DNA of 64,000 nucleotides from Kribbella pratensis (GCF_004366075.1 NZ_SODU01000002.1:248001-312000), one strand, 5' to 3'. Numbered from the stretch's first letter, positions 24,170-33,383 are shown. Program-made: numbers and translations. The notes: generated from the sequence alone by a model not told the origin.

Positions 24170-25020
24170 GTCGGGCCCGCCGGATGTGGAAGGCCCTGGA
24201 GCCGTACCACGCGATCACGTACTTCTCGCCCGAGACACGGAAGGCGACCGACGCGCTCGGACTGAAGGGCGGCTGGATGAGCTACTTCGGCTGCCGCGCC
24301 GCGCCTCTCGGCCCGGTCGGTCCGGAGATCGTGGCCGCGGTGTTCTACAACTTCCACCCGGCGATGGTCGCGCGATCACTCCCGGATGGGTGGACCTACG
24401 CCACCCCGGCTCAGCTCCTCGAGGCTCGCCTGACGGCTGTGGACAACGCCGTCCGTCGGCTGTTCACGGAATCTGATTTGGGGCAGGCAGCTTTCGGGCG
24501 GGCGGCCGAGCTGGGTCGGCGTGCGGCGGAGCTCGCACCGGTTGCGGGGCGACCGATCGCGGCGGCCAACGCGGCGTTGGAGTGGCCGGACGAGCCGCAC
24601 CTGGTGCTCTGGCAGGCGACCACGATTCTGCGGGAGTCGCGCGGTGACGGGCATGTCGCGGCGCTTGTCGCTGCCGACCTCACCCCGTGCCAGGCGCTGG
24701 TGACACTGTCCGCGGCGGGTGGACCATCGAAGGAGATCTTCCAGCTCAACCGTCGGTGGAGCGATGAGGAATGGTCGGCCGCCTCAGACGACCTGCGAAG
24801 TCGTGGCCTGCTGGACACCGACGGAAGGCTCACCGAGCGCGGGCGCGCGGTGCGGCAGCAGGTGGAGGACACCACGGACTCGTTGGCTGATCAGGGGTGG
24901 CGAGCACTCGGCGACGAGCTGGCCGCCGAGTTGCACGATCTCGTTCGTCCGCTGAGCGCCGTACTGATGTCCGACGGCCTGATCCCGGCCGATAATCCGA
25001 TGGCTATGCGCTGGGACTGA
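24166..25020 (+). CDS. SCO6745-family protein
   Basis: 284 residues. Recognised by 'WKALEPYHAITYFSPETRKA' at the start and a C-terminal helix-turn-helix-like region around 'SDEEWSAASDDLRSRGLLD'. This actinobacterial family is unnamed functionally; the C-terminus looks MarR-like, the N-terminus helical. Coupled to the acetyltransferase. The 3' end overlaps the convergent LysR gene by 17 bp. Confidence 0.75.
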   Translation: MSRARRMWKALEPYHAITYFSPETRKATDALGLKGGWMSYFGCRAAPLGPVGPEIVAAVFYNFHPAMVARSLPDGWTYATPAQLLEARLTAVDNAVRRLFTESDLGQAAFGRAAELGRRAAELAPVAGRPIAAANAALEWPDEPHLVLWQATTILRESRGDGHVAALVAADLTPCQALVTLSAAGGPSKEIFQLNRRWSDEEWSAASDDLRSRGLLDTDGRLTERGRAVRQQVEDTTDSLADQGWRALGDELAAELHDLVRPLSAVLMSDGLIPADNPMAMRWD

Positions 25021-25900
25021 CCCGAAGGCCGGCCTCGGCTGCACGTAGCACCGCGGCCGTGAGTGCGTCGAGGACGTCGGACTCGAGCTTCCAGTGCTGC
25101 CAGTACAGCGGTACGTCGATGTACTTGCCCGGGGCAACTTCCACCAGACGGCCCGCGGCGAGCTCGGGTCCGGCGACCTGATCCTCGATCATCCCCCAAC
25201 CGAGCCCGATCCGGATCGCTTCGTGGAACGGCGCCGACGCCGGGATCGCGTGCGACGGCGGATCCAGCTTCCGCCGGGTCACCTTGCGGACCAGCCGGTG
25301 CTGCAGCACGTCCTTCTCGTTGAACACCACCATCGGGGCCTCGGCGAGCGCCTCCGGCAGCGGCTTCCCGGCCAGCCAGCGTTCGGCGTACTCCGGGGTG
25401 GCCAGCGGCAGGTACCGCATCTTCCCGAGGCGTACGACGCGGCAGCCCTGGACCGGTCGCGGGTCCGCGGTCACCGCCGCCAGGACCGTGCCGTTGCGGA
25501 GGTACTCCGCCGAGTGTTCCTCGTCCTCCTGATGGACCAGGAACCGGGCGTGATGGGTCCGGGACAGATCGAGCATCGCGGGCAGGAACCAGTTGTTGAG
25601 CGAGTCCGCGTTCACCGCGATCGGGATCCGCTGTGCGTCGACCGTGCCGCGGACGGCGGCGATCGCCTCCAGTTCGAGCAGCGAGACCTGGCGAGCGAGC
25701 CGGAGCAGGGCAGCACCGGCCGCGGTCGCGCGAGCGGGCTTGCCGCGCATCACCACGACCTGACCGAGCCGGCTCTCCAACGCCTTGATCCGTTGACTGA
25801 CCGCGGACGGCGTGACGCGCAGCCGCCGGGCCGCGGCGTCGAAGCTGCCCTCGTCGAGGACCGCCACGAACGTCTCGAGCTGCACGGAGTCGAACTGCAT
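25004..25900 (-). CDS. LysR-family regulator, ArgP/LysG type
   Basis: 298 residues. N-terminal winged helix with 'AAARRLRVTPSAVSQRIKAL'; the ArgP hallmark 'NADSLNNWFLPAM' follows in the effector domain, as does 'GLGWGMIEDQV'. ArgP/LysG proteins sense lysine or arginine and switch on a divergent exporter. The divergent neighbour is exactly such an exporter, 73 bp away, so the pair forms the usual divergon. Confidence 0.92.
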   Translation of the reverse strand: MQFDSVQLETFVAVLDEGSFDAAARRLRVTPSAVSQRIKALESRLGQVVVMRGKPARATAAGAALLRLARQVSLLELEAIAAVRGTVDAQRIPIAVNADSLNNWFLPAMLDLSRTHHARFLVHQEDEEHSAEYLRNGTVLAAVTADPRPVQGCRVVRLGKMRYLPLATPEYAERWLAGKPLPEALAEAPMVVFNEKDVLQHRLVRKVTRRKLDPPSHAIPASAPFHEAIRIGLGWGMIEDQVAGPELAAGRLVEVAPGKYIDVPLYWQHWKLESDVLDALTAAVLRAAEAGLRVSPSA

Positions 25901-25973
25901 GATGAAGCAATCCTAATGGTGCGTGAGAATCTTTAGCTGGTTTGAAGCGGGTCGGCTGCATACCGTCGAAGAC

Positions 25974-26570
25974 ATGCCCCTCCTCGCCGGTTTCGCCACC
26001 GCACTGTCGCTGATCGTGGCGATCGGCGCCCAGAACGTGTTCGTCCTCCGCCAAGGCCTGCGGCGCGAGCACGTCCTCCCGGTGGTCCTGACCTGCGCGC
26101 TGTCCGACGCGCTCCTGATCTCCAGCGGCATCCTCGGCCTCGGCGCACTCCTGACCCGCAGCCAACTGGCCCTCGACATCGCCAAGTTCGGCGGCGCCGC
26201 CTTCCTCTACGCGTACGCGTTCCTCGCCGCGAAACGCGCCTTCAACCCCGGCTCGATGACAGCCGCCGACCACGCCCCGGCCGCCCTGCGCAGCGTCGTA
26301 CTCGCCTGCCTGGGCTTCACCTACCTCAACCCCCACGTCTACCTCGACACCGTCGTACTCCTGGGCTCGCTGGCAAACCAACGAGGCACCGACGGCCGCT
26401 GGCTCTACGGCCTGGGAGCCGTCACCGCCAGCTTCACCTGGTTCTTCTCCCTGGGCTTCTTCTCCCGCAAACTAGCCACCCTCTTCGCCCGCCCAAGAGC
26501 CTGGCAGTTCCTTGACTCATCCATAGCCCTCCTCATGACCACCCTCGCCACCTGGATGCTCCTCACCTGA
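25974..26570 (+). CDS. ArgO/LysE-type basic amino acid exporter
   Basis: 198 residues from the ATG at 25974; an upstream open frame has no good start. Six hydrophobic helices; 'ATALSLIVAIGAQNVFVLRQ' near the start is the ArgO/LysE signature, and 'GFTYLNPHVYLDTVVLLG' is the second. It exports lysine/arginine when intracellular levels rise. Activated by the divergent LysR protein by analogy with Corynebacterium LysG-LysE. The 3' half is extremely rich in C-ending codons. Confidence 0.92.
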   Translation: MPLLAGFATALSLIVAIGAQNVFVLRQGLRREHVLPVVLTCALSDALLISSGILGLGALLTRSQLALDIAKFGGAAFLYAYAFLAAKRAFNPGSMTAADHAPAALRSVVLACLGFTYLNPHVYLDTVVLLGSLANQRGTDGRWLYGLGAVTASFTWFFSLGFFSRKLATLFARPRAWQFLDSSIALLMTTLATWMLLT

Positions 26571-26633
26571 TATCCACAGACCGCGGCTCTGGGCGCTACC
26601 CCGCACGCCTTCCGAATGGGAGGGTGTTGACCC

Positions 26634-27497
26634 GTGGACGTGACGGTGTTGTGTGATGCGGTGGCTTTGTTTCCGGAGGGGGTTGCCGGCGCGTTGCCTG
26701 GGTGGGGTTTGGAGGAGGCGGCGTGGACTCGGCGGGTGATGGCGGGGAATGTTCGAGGGGATGGGTGGTTGCTGCATTTTCATAGCTATTTGGTGGTGTC
26801 TGAGTCGGGTGTGGTGTTGGTGGATGCGGGGGTTGGGCCGGCTGGTGGGGAGGCGGCTGAGTGGTTGGGGGTTGCGGGGCGGTTGCCTCAGTTGATGGGG
26901 CAGGTGGGGGTGGAGGCAGCGGATGTGGATGCGGTCGTCTTGACGCACGTGCATCTGGATCATGTGGGGTGGGCGTCCGACGGGGTGCGGGCCGCGTTTC
27001 CTCGGGCGGAGTACGTCGTACAGCGGGATGAGCTGGAGCATGTGCGCGGTGGACCGACGTACTCGAAGCGGATTCGGCCGATCGAGGACGCGGGACAGTT
27101 GCGGGTGGTCGACGGGGAGGTCGCGCTGCGCGGGATGCGGTTGTTGCCGACGCCGGGGCACACACCTGGGCATCAGTCGGTGGTGACTGAGCGGGCGATC
27201 CTCGGTGGTGATGTGCTCGTGCATCCGGCGCAGGCGCGGTGGCCGGAGCTCACGTATGTGTACGAGCGCGACCCCGCCGTCGCCGTCACCTCACGCCGCG
27301 ACCTCCTTGCGCTGGCAGCCGCAACCGGAGTCCCTATCGCAGCAGCGCACCCACACGCCCCACTGTCGGTCGAGACCGCGCAAGCCCCGTCGCCAGAGAC
27401 CGGGCTGCCCGTGGACGCCGCCCGGGGCGCGGTATCGGTGGGTGCCGTCGTGGTGGGGTCGGACGGCGACGAGGTGTGCGCGCCGTACCGGCTTTAG
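26634..27497 (+). CDS. metallo-beta-lactamase fold hydrolase
   Basis: 287 residues, GTG start. The zinc motif is 'LTHVHLDHVGW' (HxHxDH), followed by 'TPGHTPGHQSV' and 'ILGGDVLVHPAQ'. This is the quorum-lactonase/AiiA-like cytosolic branch by motif spacing, but lactonase activity is not implied. The first ~300 bp are unusually rich in G and T at third positions compared with the C-rich 3' end. Stops overlap with the convergent SDR by 4 bp. Confidence 0.85.
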   Translation: MDVTVLCDAVALFPEGVAGALPGWGLEEAAWTRRVMAGNVRGDGWLLHFHSYLVVSESGVVLVDAGVGPAGGEAAEWLGVAGRLPQLMGQVGVEAADVDAVVLTHVHLDHVGWASDGVRAAFPRAEYVVQRDELEHVRGGPTYSKRIRPIEDAGQLRVVDGEVALRGMRLLPTPGHTPGHQSVVTERAILGGDVLVHPAQARWPELTYVYERDPAVAVTSRRDLLALAAATGVPIAAAHPHAPLSVETAQAPSPETGLPVDAARGAVSVGAVVVGSDGDEVCAPYRL

Positions 27498-28405
27498 CGG
27501 TAGCCGGTGGTGTCGGCGGGTTTGCCGGCGTGTTCGACCTCGACGATGTAGCGCCAGGCGTCGGGGCGGGAGCCGTCGAGGTCGGTGAAGTCGTAGACCT
27601 TGGCCAGTTCGCCGCTCGACGTGGACTTGCCGTTCCAGCGTCGTACGTCGGGGTCCGCCGCGAGCGCCGCCACCGCGCGGCCGACGTACGACGGGCTTTC
27701 GGAGATCGCGAAGTGCGGGATCCGTTCGGTCGCGTCCCGCCAGTTGTCCTCGCGGACACCGAACCCTTCGAGCATCGCCTCGGACCGCAACCACCCGGGC
27801 GTGAGCAGTACGGCGGTCGCGTCGTACTTGTCCAACTCGTGCGCCAACGCGAACGCGATCCGCCCGACCGCGCCCTTCGCGACGTCGTAGAAGAACGAGA
27901 CGCGGTAGTTCTCGGCGTTGAACTCGTTCGTGCCGTCGGTCATCTCGATCACCAGCCCACCGGGTGACTTGATCAGCAACGGCAACGCGTAGTGGCTCGT
28001 GATCACGTGCGTGTTCACGCCCAACTGCAGCAACCGCAGACCGCCCTCGAGATCGCTCTCCCACACCGTCTTGTCCCACTCGGGCTCACCGTGCTGACCC
28101 CAGATGTCGTTCACCAGGATGTGCAGCGCCCCCTGCTCGCGCTCGATCCGCTCGACCAGCGCACGGACCTGTTCCGGATCCAGATGATCAACGGGTACGG
28201 CGATGCCGTGGCCGCCGGCCTTGTCGACCAGCTCCGCTGTCTCCTCGATCGTCTCGGGCCGATTCATCTCGGACCGCCGGTCCCGCGTGCTGCGCCCGGT
28301 CACGTACACGGTCGCGCCCGCCGCGCCGAGCTCGACCGCGATTCCGCGTCCTGCTGCCCGGGTCGCACCGGCGACCAGCGCCACCTTCCCCGCCAACGGC
28401 TGCAT
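27494..28405 (-). CDS. short-chain dehydrogenase/reductase
   Basis: 303 residues, longer than the ~250 of classical SDRs. The NAD(P) site is 'VALVAGATRAAGRGIAVELG' (the usual TGxxxGxG is A-G-A-T-R-A-A-G-R-G), and the next strand 'VYVTGRSTRDRRSE' suggests NADP. The catalytic Tyr/Lys region is 'VSFFYDVAKGAVGRIA' (YxxxK). Divergent from a TetR gene across twin operators, so it is the likely target of that repressor. Substrate unknown. Confidence 0.87.
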   Translation of the reverse strand: MQPLAGKVALVAGATRAAGRGIAVELGAAGATVYVTGRSTRDRRSEMNRPETIEETAELVDKAGGHGIAVPVDHLDPEQVRALVERIEREQGALHILVNDIWGQHGEPEWDKTVWESDLEGGLRLLQLGVNTHVITSHYALPLLIKSPGGLVIEMTDGTNEFNAENYRVSFFYDVAKGAVGRIAFALAHELDKYDATAVLLTPGWLRSEAMLEGFGVREDNWRDATERIPHFAISESPSYVGRAVAALAADPDVRRWNGKSTSSGELAKVYDFTDLDGSRPDAWRYIVEVEHAGKPADTTGYR

Positions 28406-28419
28406 GCCGCCTCCTTATC

Positions 28420-28455
28420 CATACGTTGTATGATTATGTACCATACGTCGTATGG
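28420..28455. promoter_or_regulatory. twin CATACGTYGTATG operators between SDR and TetR genes
   Basis: CATACGTTGTATG (28420-28432) and CCATACGTCGTATGG (28441-28455) are near-identical dyads, centres 22 bp apart, i.e. two helical turns. The second covers the start codon of the regulator. This is a textbook arrangement for a TetR repressor that controls itself and the divergent gene. Confidence 0.85.
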
Positions 28456-29144
28456 TTAATGTCGGCAAGCGCTCCGGGCGACCCCGTGCCGGGGAGGAGC
28501 GGCTGAGCCGGGACGCGATCCTGACCGCCGCGCTCGGGATCGTCGACGACGAGGGCATCGACGCGCTGACCATGCGACGGCTGGCGGCCACGCTGAAGGT
28601 CAACCCGATGTCGCTGTACCACCACCTGCCGAACAAGGCCGCCGTCCTCGCCGGTCTCGCGGAGCTTGTGTTCGCCGGCCTGGAACTCCCCGATCCGGGC
28701 GACTCCGTTCCGTGGGACGAGCAGCTCAAGCAGGCGGCCCGCGCCTACCGCGACGGCCTCCGCCAGCACCCGAAGCTCGCGCTGCAGGTGCTGTCGGACA
28801 CGTCCGCGGTGTCGGACGTCGTCGTAGTCACGATGGAGCCGTTCTACCGGGCCCTCGACCGGGCCGGCCTCGGACCGCGCCAGATCTTCGAGGCCGCGAA
28901 CACCCTGATCGACTTCATCCACGGCTTCAGCCTCGGCGAGGCGTCGGTGCGCGCGGAAACCTTCGAGCTCGCCCCCGACCTGCTCACCCGGGTCCGCGCA
29001 CTCCCCGCACACAAGGCCCCGACCCTGACCCGGATCGTCAACGACCTCGGCGCGGACGGCCTCGCCTACGACTTCGACAGCGGCTTCGAGTCCGGGCTGT
29101 CCACGCTGACCACCGGCATCGCGGCGACGGCTCGCCGGCGGTAG
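28452..29144 (+). CDS. TetR-family repressor with tetracycline-repressor-type C-terminal domain
   Basis: 230 residues. HTH: 'LTMRRLAATLKVNPMSLYHH' with 'LPNKAAVLAGLAELVF' after it, the TetR_C-type linker. The C-terminal part has 'TLIDFIHGFSLGEASV'. It lies divergent from the SDR gene and overlaps its own operator. The 3' end overlaps the convergent EamA transporter by 79 bp. Confidence 0.9.
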   Translation: MVNVGKRSGRPRAGEERLSRDAILTAALGIVDDEGIDALTMRRLAATLKVNPMSLYHHLPNKAAVLAGLAELVFAGLELPDPGDSVPWDEQLKQAARAYRDGLRQHPKLALQVLSDTSAVSDVVVVTMEPFYRALDRAGLGPRQIFEAANTLIDFIHGFSLGEASVRAETFELAPDLLTRVRALPAHKAPTLTRIVNDLGADGLAYDFDSGFESGLSTLTTGIAATARRR

Positions 29145-29995
29145 CGCGAGATCGCGACCCCACCGACACACAGCACGCCGCCGGCGTAAGCGAGCGGCAC
29201 CGGGCTCTCACCAAGCAGCAGCCACCCGAGGAAGATCGTGATCGGCGGGACGAGGTACGTCATCGCGCCCATCCGGCCCGCCGTCGTCCGAGCCAACGCG
29301 TAAGCCCACGTAGTGAACGCGATCGCGGTCGGAAACGCGCCGAGGAACACCACCCACCAGACCGTGACCGGACGCGCATCGGCCGCCTCGCGTAGCAGCG
29401 TCGGCCCGAACGGCAAGCAGGCGACGGCACCGATCAGGCACGACAACCAGGTCACCTCCAGCGCGGGCAGGCGAGCCAGCAACGGCTTCTGCGACACGAC
29501 ACCGATCGCGTACGCCGCCGCGGCCACCAGGCACAGCGCCACGCCCCAGGTATCCGCGCCGCCGTGCGACGAGGACAGAGCGATCACCACCACCCCGGCG
29601 AACGCGACGACGCTGCCGATCACCAACTGGCGCGGGAACCCTTCGCCCAGCAAGATCCCGGCCAGCAAGGCGATCAGCAACGGTCCGATGTTGACGAGCA
29701 TCGCCGTTGTCCCGGCGTCGAGGTGTCGCTCGGCCTCGTTCAGCGCCACGTTGTACACCCCGAACCACAGCAGTCCGCACGCCAGCAGAAGCTTCCAGTC
29801 CGCCCGCGCCGGCCAGCGCCGCGGCCGGGTGAACACGAAGAACCCCAGCAGCACACTGCCGACCAGCAGCCGCCCGAGCGACAGCGCACCGGCCGACATG
29901 TCCTGACCCACATGGCGGATCGCGACGAACGCCGAAGCCCACAACACAACCGTCACCGCGGCCGCTCCGCCGGCGAGCACACCCTGTTTCCTCAT
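29066..29995 (-). CDS. EamA/DMT-superfamily transporter
   Basis: 309 residues with ten membrane helices in two EamA repeats. Repeat 1 begins 'VTVVLWASAFVAIRHVG' and includes 'TAMLVNIGPLLIALLAGILL'; repeat 2 ends with 'YLVPPITIFLGWLLLGESPV'. These are the conserved P-x-L/I-A/T-L-G-E blocks of drug/metabolite exporters. Substrate unknown. The 3' end runs 79 bp into the convergent TetR gene. Confidence 0.9.
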   Translation of the reverse strand: MRKQGVLAGGAAAVTVVLWASAFVAIRHVGQDMSAGALSLGRLLVGSVLLGFFVFTRPRRWPARADWKLLLACGLLWFGVYNVALNEAERHLDAGTTAMLVNIGPLLIALLAGILLGEGFPRQLVIGSVVAFAGVVVIALSSSHGGADTWGVALCLVAAAAYAIGVVSQKPLLARLPALEVTWLSCLIGAVACLPFGPTLLREAADARPVTVWWVVFLGAFPTAIAFTTWAYALARTTAGRMGAMTYLVPPITIFLGWLLLGESPVPLAYAGGVLCVGGVAISRYRRRAVAAMPVVSVDSPDSKPLSKS

Positions 29996-30030
29996 ACCTT
30001 TAGAACGCCCTCATTGGTCATGATGTGAGG

Positions 30031-31203
30031 CTAGGTATCGGACGCTTCGGCGCTCACCGAACTACGCGGTGACGGCAGCGCGAACGGTACGACGAACGCC
30101 GTCAGCAGCACCGGGATCGTCAACGCCGCCACGAGGACCGACATCGTGAACCACACCGATCCGAGCGCGAACCCGCCGTACACCGCGATCGCGGACACCT
30201 CGGCGAACAGCCCGGACACCGATGTCACGGTAGCCCGCGCCGGGCCGGTGATCGCGTCCTGCAGGCGCGACTCGGACACCACGATCACCAGTTGCATGAG
30301 TCCGTACCCGAGCGCGATCGGCAGGAATCCCCAGGCCGACCGGCTCAGCGATCCGGTCGCGATCAGTACCGCGGTCGCCCCGAGCGCCGCCGCGAAGACT
30401 GCCGCAGGCAACTTGTACGCCGGTCCCGCGAGCGCACTGCCGATCGCCTGCGCCGCAACTGTTCCTGCGATCAGCAACGGGATCACGCTCGTCGCCGCGC
30501 CGGTCTCCCGGGCAAGCAACGGGAAGTACTCGTCGAACGCGAGAAAGCCGCCGAGCAACGCGACCAACGCAACGGACCGCCGGACCAGCCGACTCGTCAG
30601 CACCTCCGCCACGCCTGACCTCAGCATGTGGAGATAGTTGCCGAACGCCGCGCGTGCACCCGGCTCGTCCGACTCCCGGGCCTCCTCGACCGGTCGCGCC
30701 TCAGGCAACGACCACGCGACGCCCGCCTGCACGACACAGCTCAGCACGCTGACCACGCCGGCCAACGCGTATCCGCCGAGGTTGAACAGCGGAGTCGCGA
30801 GCGCGGTCGCGGCCAGGTTCATCACGAACGACGCGGATCGCGCGCGACCGAGGAGCGTCGGGTAGTGCTCGGTGCGATCCCGCGCGGCGAGTTCGTCGTA
30901 CACGAACGCCTCGTAGGTCCCGGAGATCAGCGCCGACGACGTACCCCACAGGACGAAGCCCAGCGCGAATCCGGCGAACGACGGGAGCATGATCCACGCG
31001 GCGTACCCGACGCCGCTGAGCAGCGCGCCGAGGATCAGCAGCTTGCGCCGTGAGTACGCGTCCGCCCAGGCGCCGGACGGCACCTCGAGAACGAACCCGG
31101 TAGCCGACCAGATGACGAACAGCGTCGAGATCTGGGCAGGAGACAGCCCGTGATCGGCGAACAGCAACTGGTACAGCGGGTAGAGCGGGATGAAGTCCTG
31201 CAA
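30031..31203 (-). CDS. MFS transporter
   Basis: At least 390 residues. The annotated start is a TTG ('LQDFIPLYPLY'), but the frame stays open and family-like ('RIVAFEALQDF') for 15 codons more, to a stop near 31249-31251; a CTG at 31233 may be the real start. About 12 helices; motif A-like 'GAWADAYSRRKLLI' lies in loop 2-3. It belongs to the quinolone-resistance-like MFS group with no known substrate. Confidence 0.8.
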   Translation of the reverse strand: MQDFIPLYPLYQLLFADHGLSPAQISTLFVIWSATGFVLEVPSGAWADAYSRRKLLILGALLSGVGYAAWIMLPSFAGFALGFVLWGTSSALISGTYEAFVYDELAARDRTEHYPTLLGRARSASFVMNLAATALATPLFNLGGYALAGVVSVLSCVVQAGVAWSLPEARPVEEARESDEPGARAAFGNYLHMLRSGVAEVLTSRLVRRSVALVALLGGFLAFDEYFPLLARETGAATSVIPLLIAGTVAAQAIGSALAGPAYKLPAAVFAAALGATAVLIATGSLSRSAWGFLPIALGYGLMQLVIVVSESRLQDAITGPARATVTSVSGLFAEVSAIAVYGGFALGSVWFTMSVLVAALTIPVLLTAFVVPFALPSPRSSVSAEASDT

Positions 31204-31336
31204 CGCCTCGAAGGCGACGATGCGGACCGACAGCCCTCGGTCAGAGGGTCAGGGGTGCGGGCGCGGAAGTGTCATGTGACGACGATACGGCATAAATCAG
31301 GCGCGGATCAGGGGAATTATCGGACAGAGTAGAGCG

Positions 31337-32212
31337 ATGGGAGAGGTCAGCGAACGATTCTGGGCGAAGCTGCCGGACGGTACCCGCGACGCCCTCGTGG
31401 ACGGGTTGAGCCAGTCGGAGTTGCAGTCCGTCCTGCTGGACGTGACGCGGCGGCGCGCAGCCAAGGTGACGCCGGCGCGGCTCCTGCAGCGCTGGCAGCA
31501 GGACCGGTTCGTCCAGCCGTCGACCATCGATCCGCGGGAGCTGGTGCAGACGCAGCAACGCTTGTGGGCGCTGCTCCCGGAGAAGTTCGACGGCGTGCAG
31601 CTGTCTCCGGTCACGCCGCTGGGTACGTGTTCGGCGATCGCGACGATCAATCAGCACCAGGTGGTCAGCACGATCCGCGGTACCGAGGTCGCCAGCGATC
31701 CGACCAACGAGCTGGCGATCGAGGCCGCCGTACGACGTCGCGCCGGGCAGGAGCGCGTACACCTGGCGGCCTGTCAGCGGGTGGTGCGCGCGCAGCCGTT
31801 CGACGGTCCGGGGATGTCCGCGCACTTCGAGCTGTTCGTGCTCGTCTCGAGCGCGCGGGACACCGGGTCGTGCCGGACGGAGGCAGAGTTGCTGATGGAC
31901 CACCTGAGCTTCTGGCACGCCGTACTCGGCGACAAGGCCGAACTCACGTTCACCGCGTTCACCGAGTCGGCGCTGCGCGACCGGATCGAGGACACGGTCC
32001 GCCCTGCGCTCGGTGTCGCGTTCACCGAGGACACCGAGCGGACCAAGAGCGCGGGCTACTACGCCGGCACCGGTCTCGGCATCGACCGCGGCGGCGAAGG
32101 GCTGGGCGACGGCGGCTTCACCACGTGGACCGCGGACCTGCTCGGCGACGCCAAGGAACGCTGTCTGACGTCCTGCATCTCGACCGAGCGACTGACCGTC
32201 ATCGGAGCTTGA
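31337..32212 (+). CDS. conserved protein resembling a class II aminoacyl-tRNA synthetase core
   Basis: 291 residues. I do not recognise a named family, but the order of motifs recalls a class II synthetase: 'PVTPLGTCSAIATI', then 'VVSTIRGTEVASDPTN', an 'RVVRAQ...AHFELFVLVS' block like motif 2, and 'GTGLGIDRGGEG' like motif 3 (GxGxxR). No anticodon-binding domain is visible. If the fold is right it could be a synthetase paralog that activates an amino acid for another purpose. The 3' end overlaps the convergent acetyltransferase by 14 bp. Confidence 0.6.
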   Translation: MGEVSERFWAKLPDGTRDALVDGLSQSELQSVLLDVTRRRAAKVTPARLLQRWQQDRFVQPSTIDPRELVQTQQRLWALLPEKFDGVQLSPVTPLGTCSAIATINQHQVVSTIRGTEVASDPTNELAIEAAVRRRAGQERVHLAACQRVVRAQPFDGPGMSAHFELFVLVSSARDTGSCRTEAELLMDHLSFWHAVLGDKAELTFTAFTESALRDRIEDTVRPALGVAFTEDTERTKSAGYYAGTGLGIDRGGEGLGDGGFTTWTADLLGDAKERCLTSCISTERLTVIGA

Positions 32213-32591
32213 GCAGGCCCGCGTCCGTCGGGCGGAAACCGCACGCATCCTCGTAGAAGGCTTTGAGGTGCGGCTCGTAATCGACGTGCAGCCACTCGCA
32301 CCCGGCCTTGCGGGCCTCCTCGGCCGCGGTCAGCACGAGTTGTTTGCCGATCCCCTGCCGCCCGTGGTCCGGATGTACGGCGGTGTCCAGTACAAACGCG
32401 TGGGCACCGCCGTCCCAACACACCTGCACAAAGCCAACCAGTCGATCGTTGCTAAAGGCCCCCACCCAGGTCAGCGCCCATCGCTCCAACCGCTCCGCCC
32501 ACGGCTGCACCTCCAGCTCCCCCTCGAACGCAGCAGCGTGCAACGCCGACAACTCCGGATCATCCACCGCAAAACGCACGACGTACCTCAC
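32199..32591 (-). CDS. GNAT-family N-acetyltransferase
   Basis: 130 residues from the GTG that overlaps the upstream kinase stop (GTGA). Motif A is 'DTAVHPDHGRQGIGKQLVLT' with the Q-x-x-G-x-G/K acetyl-CoA loop; motif B follows as 'FYEDACGFRPT'. Coupled to the phosphotransferase gene; substrate unknown. Confidence 0.85.
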   Translation of the reverse strand: MRYVVRFAVDDPELSALHAAAFEGELEVQPWAERLERWALTWVGAFSNDRLVGFVQVCWDGGAHAFVLDTAVHPDHGRQGIGKQLVLTAAEEARKAGCEWLHVDYEPHLKAFYEDACGFRPTDAGLLKLR

Positions 32592-33340
32592 AGCATCACC
32601 GCCGCAGCTTCGAGGCGAGCGTTCCACTCTCCACCCTCACCATCGGGCAGATCGGACATGCTCAGATACCCCTGCACCATCACCGACGGCAGCACCACGT
32701 CCAGCCCGTCGACATCGCCGTACGCCGTCAACGCTTCCGGCCACCGTGCCGGTTCGACGGACGACACCAGGAACCACGCGAGATCCAGTACGCCGGGCGC
32801 CGCCGACACGTCCTCCCAGTCGAGCAACGCCACTTGCCGGTCGGGACCGGTTCGCATGTTCTGCGCCGACGCGTCGCCGTGGGCCAACGTCAGTTCCCCT
32901 GCCCGCGCCACGTCCGCCTCGGCCTGCAGCACTCGCCCGACCAAGTGCTCGCCGTACGCACGCACCGGCGCGGACAGGTCGGACCGCGCCGCCAAGGTCG
33001 GCCACGTGCGGTCGTAGAGCTCGGCGACCAGTACGTCGCCGGCACCGGGCGATCGCAGCCATGCCCACTCGCTGTGCGCTCGTCCCCGCCAGCGGTCGTG
33101 GAGTGCGCGGAGCGCTCGTGCTCCGGCGGCCGGCTCGGCACCCGGGGTCCAGTCGGAGAGGTCCTCCAGGACCAGCAGCGTCCCGTCCGGGCCGGACTCC
33201 GCCTGGTAGCACTCTGGCACGCGGATGCCTATTACGGGCGCGATGTCGCGATAGAAGCGGACCTCGGACTCGAACATTTGCAGGACAGCGGGGATCGAGC
33301 CCGGCGCGGCGGGCGCGCGGCGCTTCACGTGGTTCGGCAC
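32588..33340 (-). CDS. APH/EcKinase-like phosphotransferase with shortened N-lobe
   Basis: 250 residues from GTG; an in-frame stop lies four codons upstream, so it cannot be longer. The catalytic loop is 'LTLAHGDASAQNM' (HGD-x4-N) and the metal site 'VALLDWEDVSAAP' (DWE). The protein begins at 'PNHVKRRAPAAPG', just about where the N-lobe Lys strand would be, so the glycine loop and first strands are missing compared with relatives of 320-360 residues. Either ATP binding is altered or the gene has lost its 5' end. Confidence 0.78.
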   Translation of the reverse strand: MPNHVKRRAPAAPGSIPAVLQMFESEVRFYRDIAPVIGIRVPECYQAESGPDGTLLVLEDLSDWTPGAEPAAGARALRALHDRWRGRAHSEWAWLRSPGAGDVLVAELYDRTWPTLAARSDLSAPVRAYGEHLVGRVLQAEADVARAGELTLAHGDASAQNMRTGPDRQVALLDWEDVSAAPGVLDLAWFLVSSVEPARWPEALTAYGDVDGLDVVLPSVMVQGYLSMSDLPDGEGGEWNARLEAAAVML

Positions 33341-33383
33341 CAGGTCAGGCTAGGTACATCGGCCGTTTGGCGTGACTGATTTT

